A stretch of 26,822 nt of DNA from the NCBI GenBank assembly GCA_031272575.1, contig JAISTO010000062.1:1-26822 (forward strand). Direction: 5' to 3'. Below, in pieces: positions 1-7,541 of this stretch; the first letter of the stretch is position 1; each line of letters opens with the position of its first letter. The notes under the pieces were generated by a model. It saw only the letters and a program-made list of their open reading frames with translations, ran no database searches and was not told the origin of the DNA. The DNA is from Treponema sp. (GTDB lineage: Bacteria; Spirochaetota; Spirochaetia; Treponematales; Breznakiellaceae). The translations under genes were made by a program, and so were the position numbers.

Positions 1-804
1 GGCGGCGCGTTCATCAACGGCAGGACCGTCACCCTCAGTCCGTATAAGATAGCCAGGTACGAGACCACGTACGAGTTGTGGTACGAAGTGAAGACCTGGG
101 CAACGAGCAACGGTTACACTCTCGACGCTGCGGGAGCGGAGGGCAACGACGGCACTATCGGCGCGGAGCCAACTACAGCCAGGACGGAGCCGGTAACGTT
201 TGTTTCCTGGCGGGACATAATTGTGTGGTGCAACGCCTACAGTGAGATGGCAGGGAAGACACCGGTGTACTACAGTAATACGGGCTGTACGACGCTGATC
301 AAGTCGCTGTCAGACGGAAACGAAGTTTCCGCCGACACGGTGTATATGAAGGCCGGGGCGTCAGGCTACCGGCTGCCGACCGATGCGGAATGGGAGGCGG
401 CGGCGCGGGGCGGGAACACGGGCAATACGACGAACTGGGCGTACACGTACGCGGGGAGCAATACGATTGACGATGTGGCGTGGTACAAGAGCAATGCGTA
501 TGACGTTGGGTCAGGTCATGCCGATTACGGTACGCACGCCGTAGGAACCAAAACGGCGAACCTTGCGGGCCTGCACGACATGAGCGGGAACGTCTGGGAG
601 TGGTGCTGGGACTGGTACGGCGATATAAGTACGGGGACGGTGACGGACCCGACCGGCGCATCTTCGGGGTCTGGCCGCGTGATACGCGGCGCGAGCTGGA
701 GCGCCGATGCGTCCCCCCACTGCACCGTGTTCAACCGGTACGGCGGCCCCACCTACGGCAGGAACGGCAATGACGGCTTCCGCGTGGCGTGCAAGGCGGA
801 GTAG
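1..804 (+). CDS. SUMF1/FGE-fold (formylglycine-generating-enzyme-like) protein, 3' part
   Basis: The reading frame is open from base 1, so the gene begins before the window; the TTG at 76 is only an internal codon. Family hallmarks are clear: RLPTDAEWEAAARGG, then SGNVWEWCWDWYG, then RVIRGASW and the terminal GFRVACKAE. This C-type-lectin-like fold occurs in formylglycine-generating enzymes (sulfatase activation) and in many bacterial relatives with other or unknown roles. True FGE carries two redox cysteines just after the RGGSW-like motif. Here only one cysteine is present in that stretch (PHCTVFNR), and no sulfatase gene is nearby, so classical FGE activity is doubtful. A secreted or lipoprotein relative, common in treponemes, is more likely. 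The missing N-terminus hides any signal peptide. Confidence 0.85.
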   Translation, partial: GGAFINGRTVTLSPYKIARYETTYELWYEVKTWATSNGYTLDAAGAEGNDGTIGAEPTTARTEPVTFVSWRDIIVWCNAYSEMAGKTPVYYSNTGCTTLIKSLSDGNEVSADTVYMKAGASGYRLPTDAEWEAAARGGNTGNTTNWAYTYAGSNTIDDVAWYKSNAYDVGSGHADYGTHAVGTKTANLAGLHDMSGNVWEWCWDWYGDISTGTVTDPTGASSGSGRVIRGASWSADASPHCTVFNRYGGPTYGRNGNDGFRVACKAE

Positions 805-827
805 GGAGACGGGGAACGTGCCGTGGG

Positions 828-883
828 GGAAAGCGATAAGAGACGAACGAGAAATAGTCGTCGCTCATCGCTTATCGTTTTCC
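828..883. repeat. Inverted repeat / hairpin downstream of the SUMF1 gene
   Basis: Bases 828-840 (GGAAAGCGATAAG) pair with 871-883 (CTTATCGTTTTCC), 13 positions with one G-T pair. An inner stem GACGA (842-846) pairs with TCGTC (858-862). It lies in the gap between the SUMF1-like stop and the convergent symporter stop, where a bidirectional transcription end would be expected. There is no clean U-run directly after the stem, so a factor-independent terminator is only possible, not certain. The rest of 805-1003 shows no gene. Confidence 0.4.
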
Positions 884-1003
884 AGTCCCTTTACTTTACC
901 GCACCGGTCCGCAAAAAACAAGGGGCTGTACATGGTGGACGCCCTGAAGCGGCAGGGCGAGGAGTCCCTTTCCCTCATCAGGCGGGGAAAATACTGGCCC
1001 CCC

Positions 1004-2488
1004 CTACTCCCCGAACGCCTTGTCCAGTATCGCTTTTTCAGGCGGGCGGGTGAACGCGGACACGAGCGCCGTAACGCCGAAGGGCGCGATGATCGCGATG
1101 GAGGCGGCGAGCGGCGAGCGGCTCGGGCCGAGCGTGAAGAAGAGCGTGATCATGGTGGCCACGCCGGCGGCAAGGCCCGCGTAGGCCCCGGCCTTGGTGA
1201 CCCGCCTGCTGTAAAGGCCCAGAATGTACGGCGCGGCGAACGCGCCCGACACGACCCCCCAGGACAGCGACATAAGGTACACGATGATGCTTATCTGGAA
1301 CCGCGAGATAAAGTAGGATATGACAATGAAGATGGCGGAGAGGAAGCGCATCATCGCCACCGAGGCCGTCTTGCCGGTCCCCGCGTTGAGCCGCGCCTGA
1401 GGGTACAGGTCGATGGCCACCGAGGACGACGACACGAGCACGAGGCTGGACAGGGTGGACATCGAGGCGGAGAGCACGAGGAGCAGAATGAGGGCAAGCA
1501 GGTACTGCAAAGAGCCGGTGAGTTGCTCCGTGAGCAGCGTGGGCACTATCGAGTCGTAGAGGATTTTGCCGTCCGGCCCCCGGGGGACGCTTTCGAGGCT
1601 GAAGAAGACGTGCGAGAACGCGCCCGTAAGGTACGCCGCGACCCCGATCATCAGCGCGAAGATCGTGGTGACTATGGCGGCGCGGGGGATAACCGCCTCG
1701 TTGCGGATAGCGTAAAACTTCTGCGTCATCTGGGGGAGCGCCCACACGCCGAAACTCGTCATGAACACGAGGCTCCCTATGGTGAGCGCCGAGGGCTGCT
1801 GCGCCGGCGGCACGTGCGCCTGGTACTGCTCGGCGGCCTTTCCCAGCATGGCGACAAGCCCCCCGCCCTTGCTCGCTATCGCGATGATCAGCGCCGCGGA
1901 CCCGACGAACATGATAATCCCCTGGATAAAATCGGTTACCGCAATCGCGAAGTAGCCCCCCAGGATAAGGTAGACCCCCGTAAACGCAATGATGACGAGA
2001 AGCGCGATGTCGTAGCGAATGCCGAAGGCATTTTCGAAGAGGTGCCCCAGCCCCTTGAAGACCGACGCGGAGTAGGGCAGCAAAAAGAAAAAGATGATGG
2101 ACGCGGCCACCGTCTTCAGGTGCTTTGCCCCGTAGCGCGCCTGCAAAAATTCAGGCATCGTCATCGTGTCGAGGTTCTGCGTCATACGGCGGGTGCGGCG
2201 CGCCAGCACGAGCCACGCCGCGCAGGAGCCCGCCAGCGCGTTGCCCAGCGCTATCCACAGCGAGTTGAGCCCGAACTGCCAGCCCTGGGTCCCCGCGAAA
2301 CCGATAAACACCACCGCGGAAAAATAACTGGTCCCATACGCCGCCGCCGACACCCAGGGGCCGAGGCTCCGCCCCCCCAGAAAAAAATCGCCGAGGGTTT
2401 TGGTTTTCCGCATCCCCCAGATACCGATCGCGATCATAAGCGCAAAAAAGACCGCGAGAAAAAGAATCCCTATGGTTATCATACTCAT
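1004..2488 (-). CDS. Sodium:solute symporter (SSS/SLC5 family)
   Basis: A 494-residue, very hydrophobic protein with the length and about 13 membrane segments expected of the SSS family (PutP, PanF and sugar symporters). The N-terminal segment is followed by TKTLGDFFLGGRSLGPW, which matches the family's conserved F-x-x-GGR-x-x-x-W/P stretch after TM1. TM2-3 follow with a GxxYFSAVVFIGFAGTQGW-type sequence. It would import a small solute (sugar, amino acid or carboxylate) with Na+; the substrate cannot be read from sequence. It is monocistronic, with its own promoter (2498-2528) ending only 9 nt before ATG. No Shine-Dalgarno precedes the ATG. The stop converges on the SUMF1-like gene. Confidence 0.93.
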   Translation of the reverse strand: MSMITIGILFLAVFFALMIAIGIWGMRKTKTLGDFFLGGRSLGPWVSAAAYGTSYFSAVVFIGFAGTQGWQFGLNSLWIALGNALAGSCAAWLVLARRTRRMTQNLDTMTMPEFLQARYGAKHLKTVAASIIFFFLLPYSASVFKGLGHLFENAFGIRYDIALLVIIAFTGVYLILGGYFAIAVTDFIQGIIMFVGSAALIIAIASKGGGLVAMLGKAAEQYQAHVPPAQQPSALTIGSLVFMTSFGVWALPQMTQKFYAIRNEAVIPRAAIVTTIFALMIGVAAYLTGAFSHVFFSLESVPRGPDGKILYDSIVPTLLTEQLTGSLQYLLALILLLVLSASMSTLSSLVLVSSSSVAIDLYPQARLNAGTGKTASVAMMRFLSAIFIVISYFISRFQISIIVYLMSLSWGVVSGAFAAPYILGLYSRRVTKAGAYAGLAAGVATMITLFFTLGPSRSPLAASIAIIAPFGVTALVSAFTRPPEKAILDKAFGE

Positions 2489-2497
2489 AATGAAAAG

Positions 2498-2528
2498 ATG
2501 ATAGCAAAAGCGGGGAGGGGCGTGTCAA
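2498..2528 (-). promoter_or_regulatory. Promoter of the symporter gene
   Basis: On the minus strand TTGACA (2523-2528) and TATCAT (2498-2503) are separated by 19 bp, slightly long. The -10 ends 9 nt before the ATG at 2488 and no ribosome-binding site lies between, so the transcript would have almost no leader. Confidence 0.5.
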
Positions 2529-2549
2529 GGGGGGGCAAGCGAGGCTCGT

Positions 2550-3115
2550 TTAAAATTTAAATGTCAGCCCCCCCTGAACGTAAGTGAAGAAACTGTAGCC
2601 CCCCTCGAGGAAAACGCCGATGTGCTTCCAGAAAAACCAGCGGGCGCCGATGTAGCCGCCGTAGAGAGTCTGGCTGTAGTCAACGGGGGTTTCCCGGCCT
2701 ACGCCGGAGGGGTAAGTATCGGGATAGACGGCTTCCCCCCCGTAAAAATAGTAGCCGAGAAAGCCTATGGCGTAGACGTCGAGGTTGGGAACCCCCAGGT
2801 CAGGGTGATAACCGACTCGACCGGCGAGCGCCGCGGCCTTGTATTCCCAGTAAGTGTCGTCCTGGCCGAGCACCGTGTAGTAGCGGGAGACGTTCAGCCC
2901 GGCCTGGACGCCGAGGATCAACGGCCCCAGAGAAAAGTCCGCACTGAGGGAGAGGGGCGGGACGAGTATGCTGCCCTTGAGGGGCAGGGCGAATCCTGCC
3001 CCAAGGTTAATCTGCGCGAGCCCTGCGTCCGGGGCGGGGCGGTGAAGTCGAGGGCCGAAGCCGGGGCCGCGAGGGCAGCGGCTAAAAAGAATGTCAGTAG
3101 ATGATTTCCCGACAC
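2550..3115 (-). pseudogene. Outer-membrane beta-barrel protein, frameshifted near the N-terminus
   Basis: Two reading frames together make one plausible barrel protein of about 188 residues. Frame A starts at GTG 3115, eight bases after GGAGGA, and encodes a signal peptide (LLTFFLAAALAAPASA-LDF). It then runs into an arginine-rich nonsense tail. Frame B is open from near base 3060 and reads DAGLAQINLGAGFALPLKG, then alternating barrel strands, ending GGLTFKF with a C-terminal Phe typical of barrel assembly signals. The join is at about 3020-3045, inside a CCCCGCCCC-type run; one extra base there would restore the frame. It is the last gene of the envelope operon, and its Shine-Dalgarno lies inside the end of the lipoprotein gene. 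A sequencing indel, a true pseudogene or slippage are all possible. Confidence 0.7.
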
Positions 3116-3119
3116 GCGC

Positions 3120-4349
3120 TCAGTCCTCCGCGTTCCATTCCCCCGCGCGGTACGACCAGAGGCCGTTCTTCGGGGTGCCCGCGAAGATCACCGGCTCCTT
3201 TGGCGTCGGTTGTAAACTTATTGCGGCTTCCACCGATTCCGGCACCTGGATAAGCGAGAGCGCGGGGTGCGTTCCCATGCCGGCATCGTACTTCGCCTGA
3301 TTGCTCACGGTGGTGGGCGTCGTGCCCCCCGGCGCGTTTACTGACGGGGAGTCAGGAAGTTGACCATCGGCCGCCAAAGTGACTTCCCGGTACCCGTGCG
3401 TCGTGGCGGTGTCACTCCCCAATATGCCCACCAGGAGGAGATTTTGTGTTGAAGCATCAAACTGCTGCCAGACCGCGAAGCCCCCGGCCCCGTAGTAGCC
3501 GCTCATCGTACAGACGGAAGTAAAGTTCCCCCCCGAAGCCGGGTCCTTTGCGAGCACCGAACCGCCGCGGGTAAGCGCCGCGATTTTCGAGCCTACCTTG
3601 AGCATGGCCATTATTGAATAATCCGCGGTGTCAACGGACTGGACAAGGCCCGCGGTAGTGCCTTCCCAGATGCCGGACCCGCTCGTGCCGAGGTAGTAGA
3701 CGCTGCTGTCATACGCGGCCCCGCGGAGGAGTTGTACATCGTCCTTCAAGAGTTTCAGCGCGGGGGGGCTGTCAACATAAAAGATGCTGTATTTTTCCTG
3801 TAACTGCGCGCCGACGAAGACCTGCTGGCCGTCGTCAGGCCCCGCGCTGTAGATTGTTTGCAGCCAGTAGCCTGACGCCTCCCCTATACTGACATCTTCC
3901 CATTGGAGAGGATCGGTAGTTCCCGTCCATTGGTCAGTTTTCCAACCGCTGTTCGTTTCCCAGTCTTTCAGTTCGGCGCCGGCAAGGTCTATGCGCTTAA
4001 TGACGTCCTTGTCCACGAGCGCGTAGAGGTACTTCGCGCTGCCCTCTTCGGAGGCGGCAAGCCCATGGAGCGCCCCGCCCGGCTGCGCCGGCAACTCGGC
4101 CCAGAGCCCCTCGCGGTACGCGAGGATGCGGCTGTCGTTGCGGCTGCCGGTAAAGAGCACCCCCTCTCCGCCGCTGTTTTCGACCACAACCGGGTCGAGG
4201 GGGGTGCCTTCGATGCGCGGGTCCCGCGGCTCAGGCTCGTTGGATATGTCCGCAAAGAGCGCGTCCTGGTTGCAGGATGCAAGAAGCGGCGCCAATGCGG
4301 CGAACGCGGCGAACGCGGCGCCGGCAAGGCGGCGTGTGGTTTTTGTCAT
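3120..4349 (-). CDS. Secreted lipoprotein of unknown function
   Basis: A 409-residue protein. A basic start (MTKTTRR) is followed by an Ala-rich hydrophobic segment ending LAPLLASC, a spirochaete-style lipobox with the lipidated Cys at residue 26. A charged linker follows (NEPEPRDPR), then a long region rich in Gly, Ser and aromatic residues with repeating LVDKDVIKRIDLAG or GTSGSGIWEGTT-like segments. That pattern is compatible with a beta-propeller or similar repeat fold, but I recognise no family. Start ATG 4349 has TAGGAGG upstream. It lies 11 nt after the barrel gene 4361-4999 and 4 nt before the second barrel gene, so the three are probably co-transcribed. It is probably membrane-anchored in the envelope. 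Confidence 0.8.
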   Translation of the reverse strand: MTKTTRRLAGAAFAAFAALAPLLASCNQDALFADISNEPEPRDPRIEGTPLDPVVVENSGGEGVLFTGSRNDSRILAYREGLWAELPAQPGGALHGLAASEEGSAKYLYALVDKDVIKRIDLAGAELKDWETNSGWKTDQWTGTTDPLQWEDVSIGEASGYWLQTIYSAGPDDGQQVFVGAQLQEKYSIFYVDSPPALKLLKDDVQLLRGAAYDSSVYYLGTSGSGIWEGTTAGLVQSVDTADYSIMAMLKVGSKIAALTRGGSVLAKDPASGGNFTSVCTMSGYYGAGGFAVWQQFDASTQNLLLVGILGSDTATTHGYREVTLAADGQLPDSPSVNAPGGTTPTTVSNQAKYDAGMGTHPALSLIQVPESVEAAISLQPTPKEPVIFAGTPKNGLWSYRAGEWNAED

Positions 4350-4360
4350 TATCCTGCCTC

Positions 4361-4999
4361 CTACAAATGGTAGCGCGCCGCCAGGGTAACCTGGCCGAAG
4401 GTGCCGGTGGCGTTTTTGCCGTTTTTGGGAGTTTGGGGCACATACCAGAGATCGGCATTAACCCCAAACGACCACTCCGGATTGAAGCGCCAGTAGACCG
4501 CAAAGCCCGGCTTCATAAAAAAGCCGAAATAGCCCTTTTCGAGATATTTTTGCGGCGCGGCCCCGATCATAAGGGTGATGGGAAACTCGAAGCGTTTGAG
4601 GATAAATTGATAGCCTATGCGCGCGCCAAAGGGAATAATGAAGAGCATGTTGCCGCCCTTGGTCGGGTTCACCATGCCCCCCAGTTCGAGCCCCCAGTAG
4701 ATATGCGGCGTAAGGTAGAAATTGAAGGTGAGGAAGCCCGTGCCCCCGGCCGCGCCGAGCCCATGCCCTTCGCTGCTTATATCACCCCAAAACCAGGCCG
4801 GGAACACTACCCCCGCGCTGATAATGAATGTCTTGTCCCCCGCCTGGTAGAGCGTAGGGAGCGGCCCCTCGTAATCGGGCTCCGTTTCGATGCCCGGCCC
4901 TGCCGCCGGCCCTTCGCCCGCCGACTCCTGCGCGAAGAGCGGCCCGCCGCACAAAAGGAGCGCGGCCAGGAAGAGGTATGCCTGTGTGGTTCTATTCAT
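4361..4999 (-). CDS. Outer-membrane beta-barrel protein (spirochaete type)
   Basis: A 212-residue protein. The signal peptide (AYLFLAALLLCGGPLFA-QES) is followed by a Pro/Gly/Glu-rich linker and then alternating aromatic and polar strands (FLTFNFYLTPHIYWGLELGG, FGFFMKPGFAVYWRFNPEWSFG) ending VTLAARYHL. This is a small 8-10-strand porin-like or OmpW-sized barrel, as treponemes often carry. The exact family is not recognised. It is the first gene of the operon that continues with the lipoprotein and the second, frameshifted barrel. Its promoter (5006-5034) ends 6 nt before the ATG and there is no Shine-Dalgarno, so a leaderless message is likely. Confidence 0.8.
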   Translation of the reverse strand: MNRTTQAYLFLAALLLCGGPLFAQESAGEGPAAGPGIETEPDYEGPLPTLYQAGDKTFIISAGVVFPAWFWGDISSEGHGLGAAGGTGFLTFNFYLTPHIYWGLELGGMVNPTKGGNMLFIIPFGARIGYQFILKRFEFPITLMIGAAPQKYLEKGYFGFFMKPGFAVYWRFNPEWSFGVNADLWYVPQTPKNGKNATGTFGQVTLAARYHL

Positions 5000-5005
5000 A
5001 ATAAT

Positions 5006-5034
5006 ACTGTAGCGCGGAGCGGGAGAAAAGTCAA
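5006..5034 (-). promoter_or_regulatory. Promoter of the envelope operon (leaderless architecture)
   Basis: On the minus strand TTGACT (5029-5034), a 17-bp spacer and TACAGT (5006-5011). The -10 ends 6 nt before the ATG at 4999, so the predicted transcription start falls on or next to the A of the start codon. Confidence 0.6.
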
Positions 5035-5046
5035 GGGGTGCAAGGG

Positions 5047-5061
5047 GCGGCCTACGGCCGC
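5047..5061. repeat. Short GC palindrome
   Basis: GCGGCC (5047-5052), loop TAC and GGCCGC (5056-5061) form a perfect 6-bp hairpin just upstream of the envelope operon promoter. No function can be assigned. Confidence 0.4.
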
Positions 5062-5151
5062 TTGGGGAGTAGGGAATAGGGAGTGGGGAGTGTGATGCGG
5101 GAGCGGGGGGTGGGGAGCACTGTCAACAAGTTAAGGAAAGGGACAACCGTC

Positions 5152-5174
5152 ATTCCGCGGTTTAACCGCGGAAT
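5152..5174. repeat. Perfect 11-bp inverted repeat
   Basis: ATTCCGCGGTT (5152-5162) and AACCGCGGAAT (5164-5174) flank one T. It could be an operator for a dimeric protein or a dispersed intergenic repeat. No gene starts within 100 bases. The remainder of 5062-5302 shows no convincing gene. Confidence 0.5.
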
Positions 5175-5302
5175 CTACTCTCTGGGGGGCAGTGGACGGC
5201 GCGCGTTCAAACGCGAGGGAAAATGACGCGGCCTAAAGCCGTTTTTTCAGGCAAAAAGAAGCCAAAACTATTGTCGCATAGCAGCCGCGAGGGTTTTTTT
5301 AC

Positions 5303-5428
5303 GGCGGCGGTGAGAGCCCCCGCCGATCTACGACAGTCACATTTATTTACGCACACTGGCCGCCTGTGGCGGCTTGCGTGGCTTGGTAGGTGCGACTGCA
5401 CAGATCGGCAGGGACTCTCCCCACCGCC
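5303..5428 (-). ncRNA. Long structured hairpin element (possible ncRNA or palindromic mobile repeat)
   Basis: The arms 5303-5329 and 5402-5428 are 27 nt each and complementary at 23 positions. Three of the four non-Watson-Crick positions are C-to-A on the plus strand, which become G-U wobbles in RNA read from the minus strand. Further stems lie inside: 5333-5345 with 5387-5398 (one bulge), ACGCA 5349-5353 with 5375-5379, and GCCGCC 5359-5364 with 5368-5373 closed by a TGT/ACA loop. The strand-biased wobble favours a minus-strand RNA. No convincing promoter or U-run terminator was seen, and TAC on both flanks would also suit an inserted palindromic repeat. Confidence 0.45.
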
Positions 5429-5645
5429 TACCATAAGCAACGCGTCATGCGTACCTTTCCGCAAAGGACGCCCTCGCAGTCAACAGCCTTCTAATCATTT
5501 TCCCCGTCCGCCCCCTGCCCAATAAGAGCATTTTCCCGGCATGACGGATAAAAAGCCCGACAGACCTGTCTATGCGTTTATCCTGCCCCCAGAGGGGAAG
5601 GGTAGGAAATCGCGCCCCCTGCTCCCCACCCCAAGCACCGAGCAC

Positions 5646-5675
5646 TTGACACTTTTCATCGTTCTCCGCTATACT
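5646..5675 (+). promoter_or_regulatory. Promoter of the DEAD-box helicase gene (leaderless architecture)
   Basis: TTGACA (5646-5651), an 18-bp spacer and TATACT (5670-5675). Only GGCGCAA separates the -10 from the ATG at 5683 and it holds no Shine-Dalgarno. Confidence 0.65.
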
Positions 5676-5682
5676 GGCGCAA

Positions 5683-7530
5683 ATGGAATTCACTGAACTC
5701 AATCTGCACCCCGATCTGGCAAAAGGGATTGCCGAGGCCGGGTATGTTACCTGCACACCGGTGCAGGCGCAGGTGCTCTCCTGCGCCTTTGGGGGGCAGG
5801 ATCTCTATGTGCAGTCGCAGACCGGGACCGGAAAGACCGCGGCGTTCCTCATCGTGATCTTCCAGCGGCTTCTTAGCGAGGCGCTCCTTGTGGGCAAGAA
5901 GGCCATCATCATGGCCCCGACCCGGGAACTGGCGGTGCAAATCGAAGAGGAAGCGCGGACGCTCGCGAAGTTCCTTCCCTTCAAAATCGGCAGCTTTTAC
6001 GGGGGCGTCGGTTACGGGCAGCAGCAGCAACTGCTGCGCGACAACGTGCAAATCCTCGTGGGCACGCCGGGGCGGGTGCTCGACCTGAACGACTCCGGCC
6101 AGATGAACCTCATGGACATCGCCTTCCTCGTCATCGACGAGGCGGATCGTATGTTCGACATGGGCTTTTACCCGGATCTGCGCAAACTCATCCGCGTGGT
6201 CCCGCCGGCGGATCGGCGCCAGACCATGCTCTTCAGCGCGACGCTGAACGCGTACGTCAAAAATCTCGCGTGGGAGTACACCAAAACGCCGTTTGAAATC
6301 GAGATCGCGCCCGAAATCGTCACGCTCGACGAGGTCGAGGAGATTCTCTATCACGTCCCTTCAGAGGACAAGATGAAACTCCTCCTCGGCATCCTGAAGC
6401 GGGAAAACCCGGAAAGCGTCCTCATTTTCTGCAACACGAAACGCTACACCGAGATCGTCGCGAAGCGCCTCGGCCTGAACGGCTACGACTGCGACTTCAT
6501 TATCGGGGATCTGCCGCAGGTAAAGCGCCTCAAGGTCATCGAAGACCTCAAGGCCGGCAAGATCAAGTACCTCGCGGCCACGGACGTGGCGGCGCGCGGG
6601 CTCGATATCGAGGGGCTGCCGCTCGTGGTCAACTACGATCTGCCGAACGAGGCCGAAAACTACGTGCACCGCATCGGGCGCACGGCCCGCGCGGGCAAGA
6701 CGGGCAAGGCGATCAGCCTGGCAAGCGATCAGGACGTGTACGAACTCCCCGCGATCGAGCGCTTCATCGGCAAAAAGATCCCCTCGGAAACGGTCACCGA
6801 CGACCTCTACGCCGAGGACAAGAGCGCCGGGGCGCGCATCGAGACCGGTTTTTATGATGATCGCCCGCCTCGGCGCGGCGGCCGGGACGGGGACCGGCGC
6901 GGCTCCTTCCGCGGCGGCCGCGGGGGCGGCGGCCGGCAGGGCTCCGATCGCTGGGGCGGCCGCTCCAGCGACCGCTACAGCGACCGCTCCCGCCAGGGCG
7001 CGGAGCGGCGCTACGGTCAGGACGAGCGGCGCTACGGTCAGGACGAGCGGCGCGAGGGCCCCTTCCGGCAGGGGCAGCGGCCCGCGCCGCGTTCCGGCGG
7101 GGCTTACCGGCCCGAGATGGGGCGGCAGCAGGGCCCGCGCCCGGAACCGCGGCCGCCGCTAAAGCGCCCGGAGAACCTCTCCGCGCTGAGCCTCGAGGAG
7201 CGCATGGCATACTACCGCGAAAAGTACGGCGAAAACGCCCCCCCGGGCGGCGCTTCAGGGGGCGGCCGGGGCCAGGCCGCGGGGCAAAGCCGGAGCCAGG
7301 GCGCCCCGCAGCAGGGCGCGGAGCAGGGCCAGGGGCGGAGCCGGCGGCGCAAGCACCGCGGCGGCCGCGGCAGACAGGGCAACGCCTGGCAGGACAAGGC
7401 CGCGCCAGCGCGGCAGGGCCCCCGGCAGGCGCAAAAAGGCGCGCAAAAAGGCCCGGCAAAGCGGGAAGAGCCGCCGCAAAAGAAGGGCTTTTTCGCGCGG
7501 CTCCTTGGGGCGTTCAAAAAGAAGAAGTAA
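5683..7530 (+). CDS. DEAD-box ATP-dependent RNA helicase with RG-rich C-terminal tail
   Basis: A 615-residue protein. The helicase core spans about residues 1-370: Q-motif region with YVTCTPVQAQ, Walker A SQTGTGKT (45-52), PTRELA (79-84), TPGR (128-131), DEAD (152-155), SAT (185-187), ATDVAARGLD (299-308) and HRIGRTARAG (329-338). It unwinds short RNA duplexes in ribosome assembly, mRNA decay or cold adaptation; RhlE/RhlB-like members are this core size. The tail from about residue 395 is Arg/Gly/Gln/Ser-rich with RGG-like motifs and two exact copies of a 7-residue repeat, then ends in a lysine cluster (FFARLLGAFKKKK). Such tails bind RNA non-specifically and can promote condensates. The start is set by the promoter directly upstream. 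The histidine kinase follows 11 nt after the stop. Confidence 0.95.
   Translation: MEFTELNLHPDLAKGIAEAGYVTCTPVQAQVLSCAFGGQDLYVQSQTGTGKTAAFLIVIFQRLLSEALLVGKKAIIMAPTRELAVQIEEEARTLAKFLPFKIGSFYGGVGYGQQQQLLRDNVQILVGTPGRVLDLNDSGQMNLMDIAFLVIDEADRMFDMGFYPDLRKLIRVVPPADRRQTMLFSATLNAYVKNLAWEYTKTPFEIEIAPEIVTLDEVEEILYHVPSEDKMKLLLGILKRENPESVLIFCNTKRYTEIVAKRLGLNGYDCDFIIGDLPQVKRLKVIEDLKAGKIKYLAATDVAARGLDIEGLPLVVNYDLPNEAENYVHRIGRTARAGKTGKAISLASDQDVYELPAIERFIGKKIPSETVTDDLYAEDKSAGARIETGFYDDRPPRRGGRDGDRRGSFRGGRGGGGRQGSDRWGGRSSDRYSDRSRQGAERRYGQDERRYGQDERREGPFRQGQRPAPRSGGAYRPEMGRQQGPRPEPRPPLKRPENLSALSLEERMAYYREKYGENAPPGGASGGGRGQAAGQSRSQGAPQQGAEQGQGRSRRRKHRGGRGRQGNAWQDKAAPARQGPRQAQKGAQKGPAKREEPPQKKGFFARLLGAFKKKK
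7003..7054 (+). repeat. 21-bp tandem repeat in the helicase tail
   Basis: Two exact 21-bp copies (7003-7023 and 7024-7044) and 10 bases of a third encode a repeated ERRYGQD unit. Copy number could change by slippage without breaking the frame. Confidence 0.8.
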
Positions 7531-7541
7531 AGGATTCCGTC

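Noticed and set aside
707..2560. A long open frame of about 617 codons on the plus strand opposite the symporter
   Set aside because: Antisense shadow of a G+C-rich gene; its product is Arg/Glu/Gly-rich with no fold and the opposite strand encodes a clear SSS symporter.
5207..5525. Two overlapping frames (85 codons minus, 100 codons plus) over the large hairpin
   Set aside because: They cover an inverted repeat and their products mirror its structure; no start signals. Non-coding is simpler.
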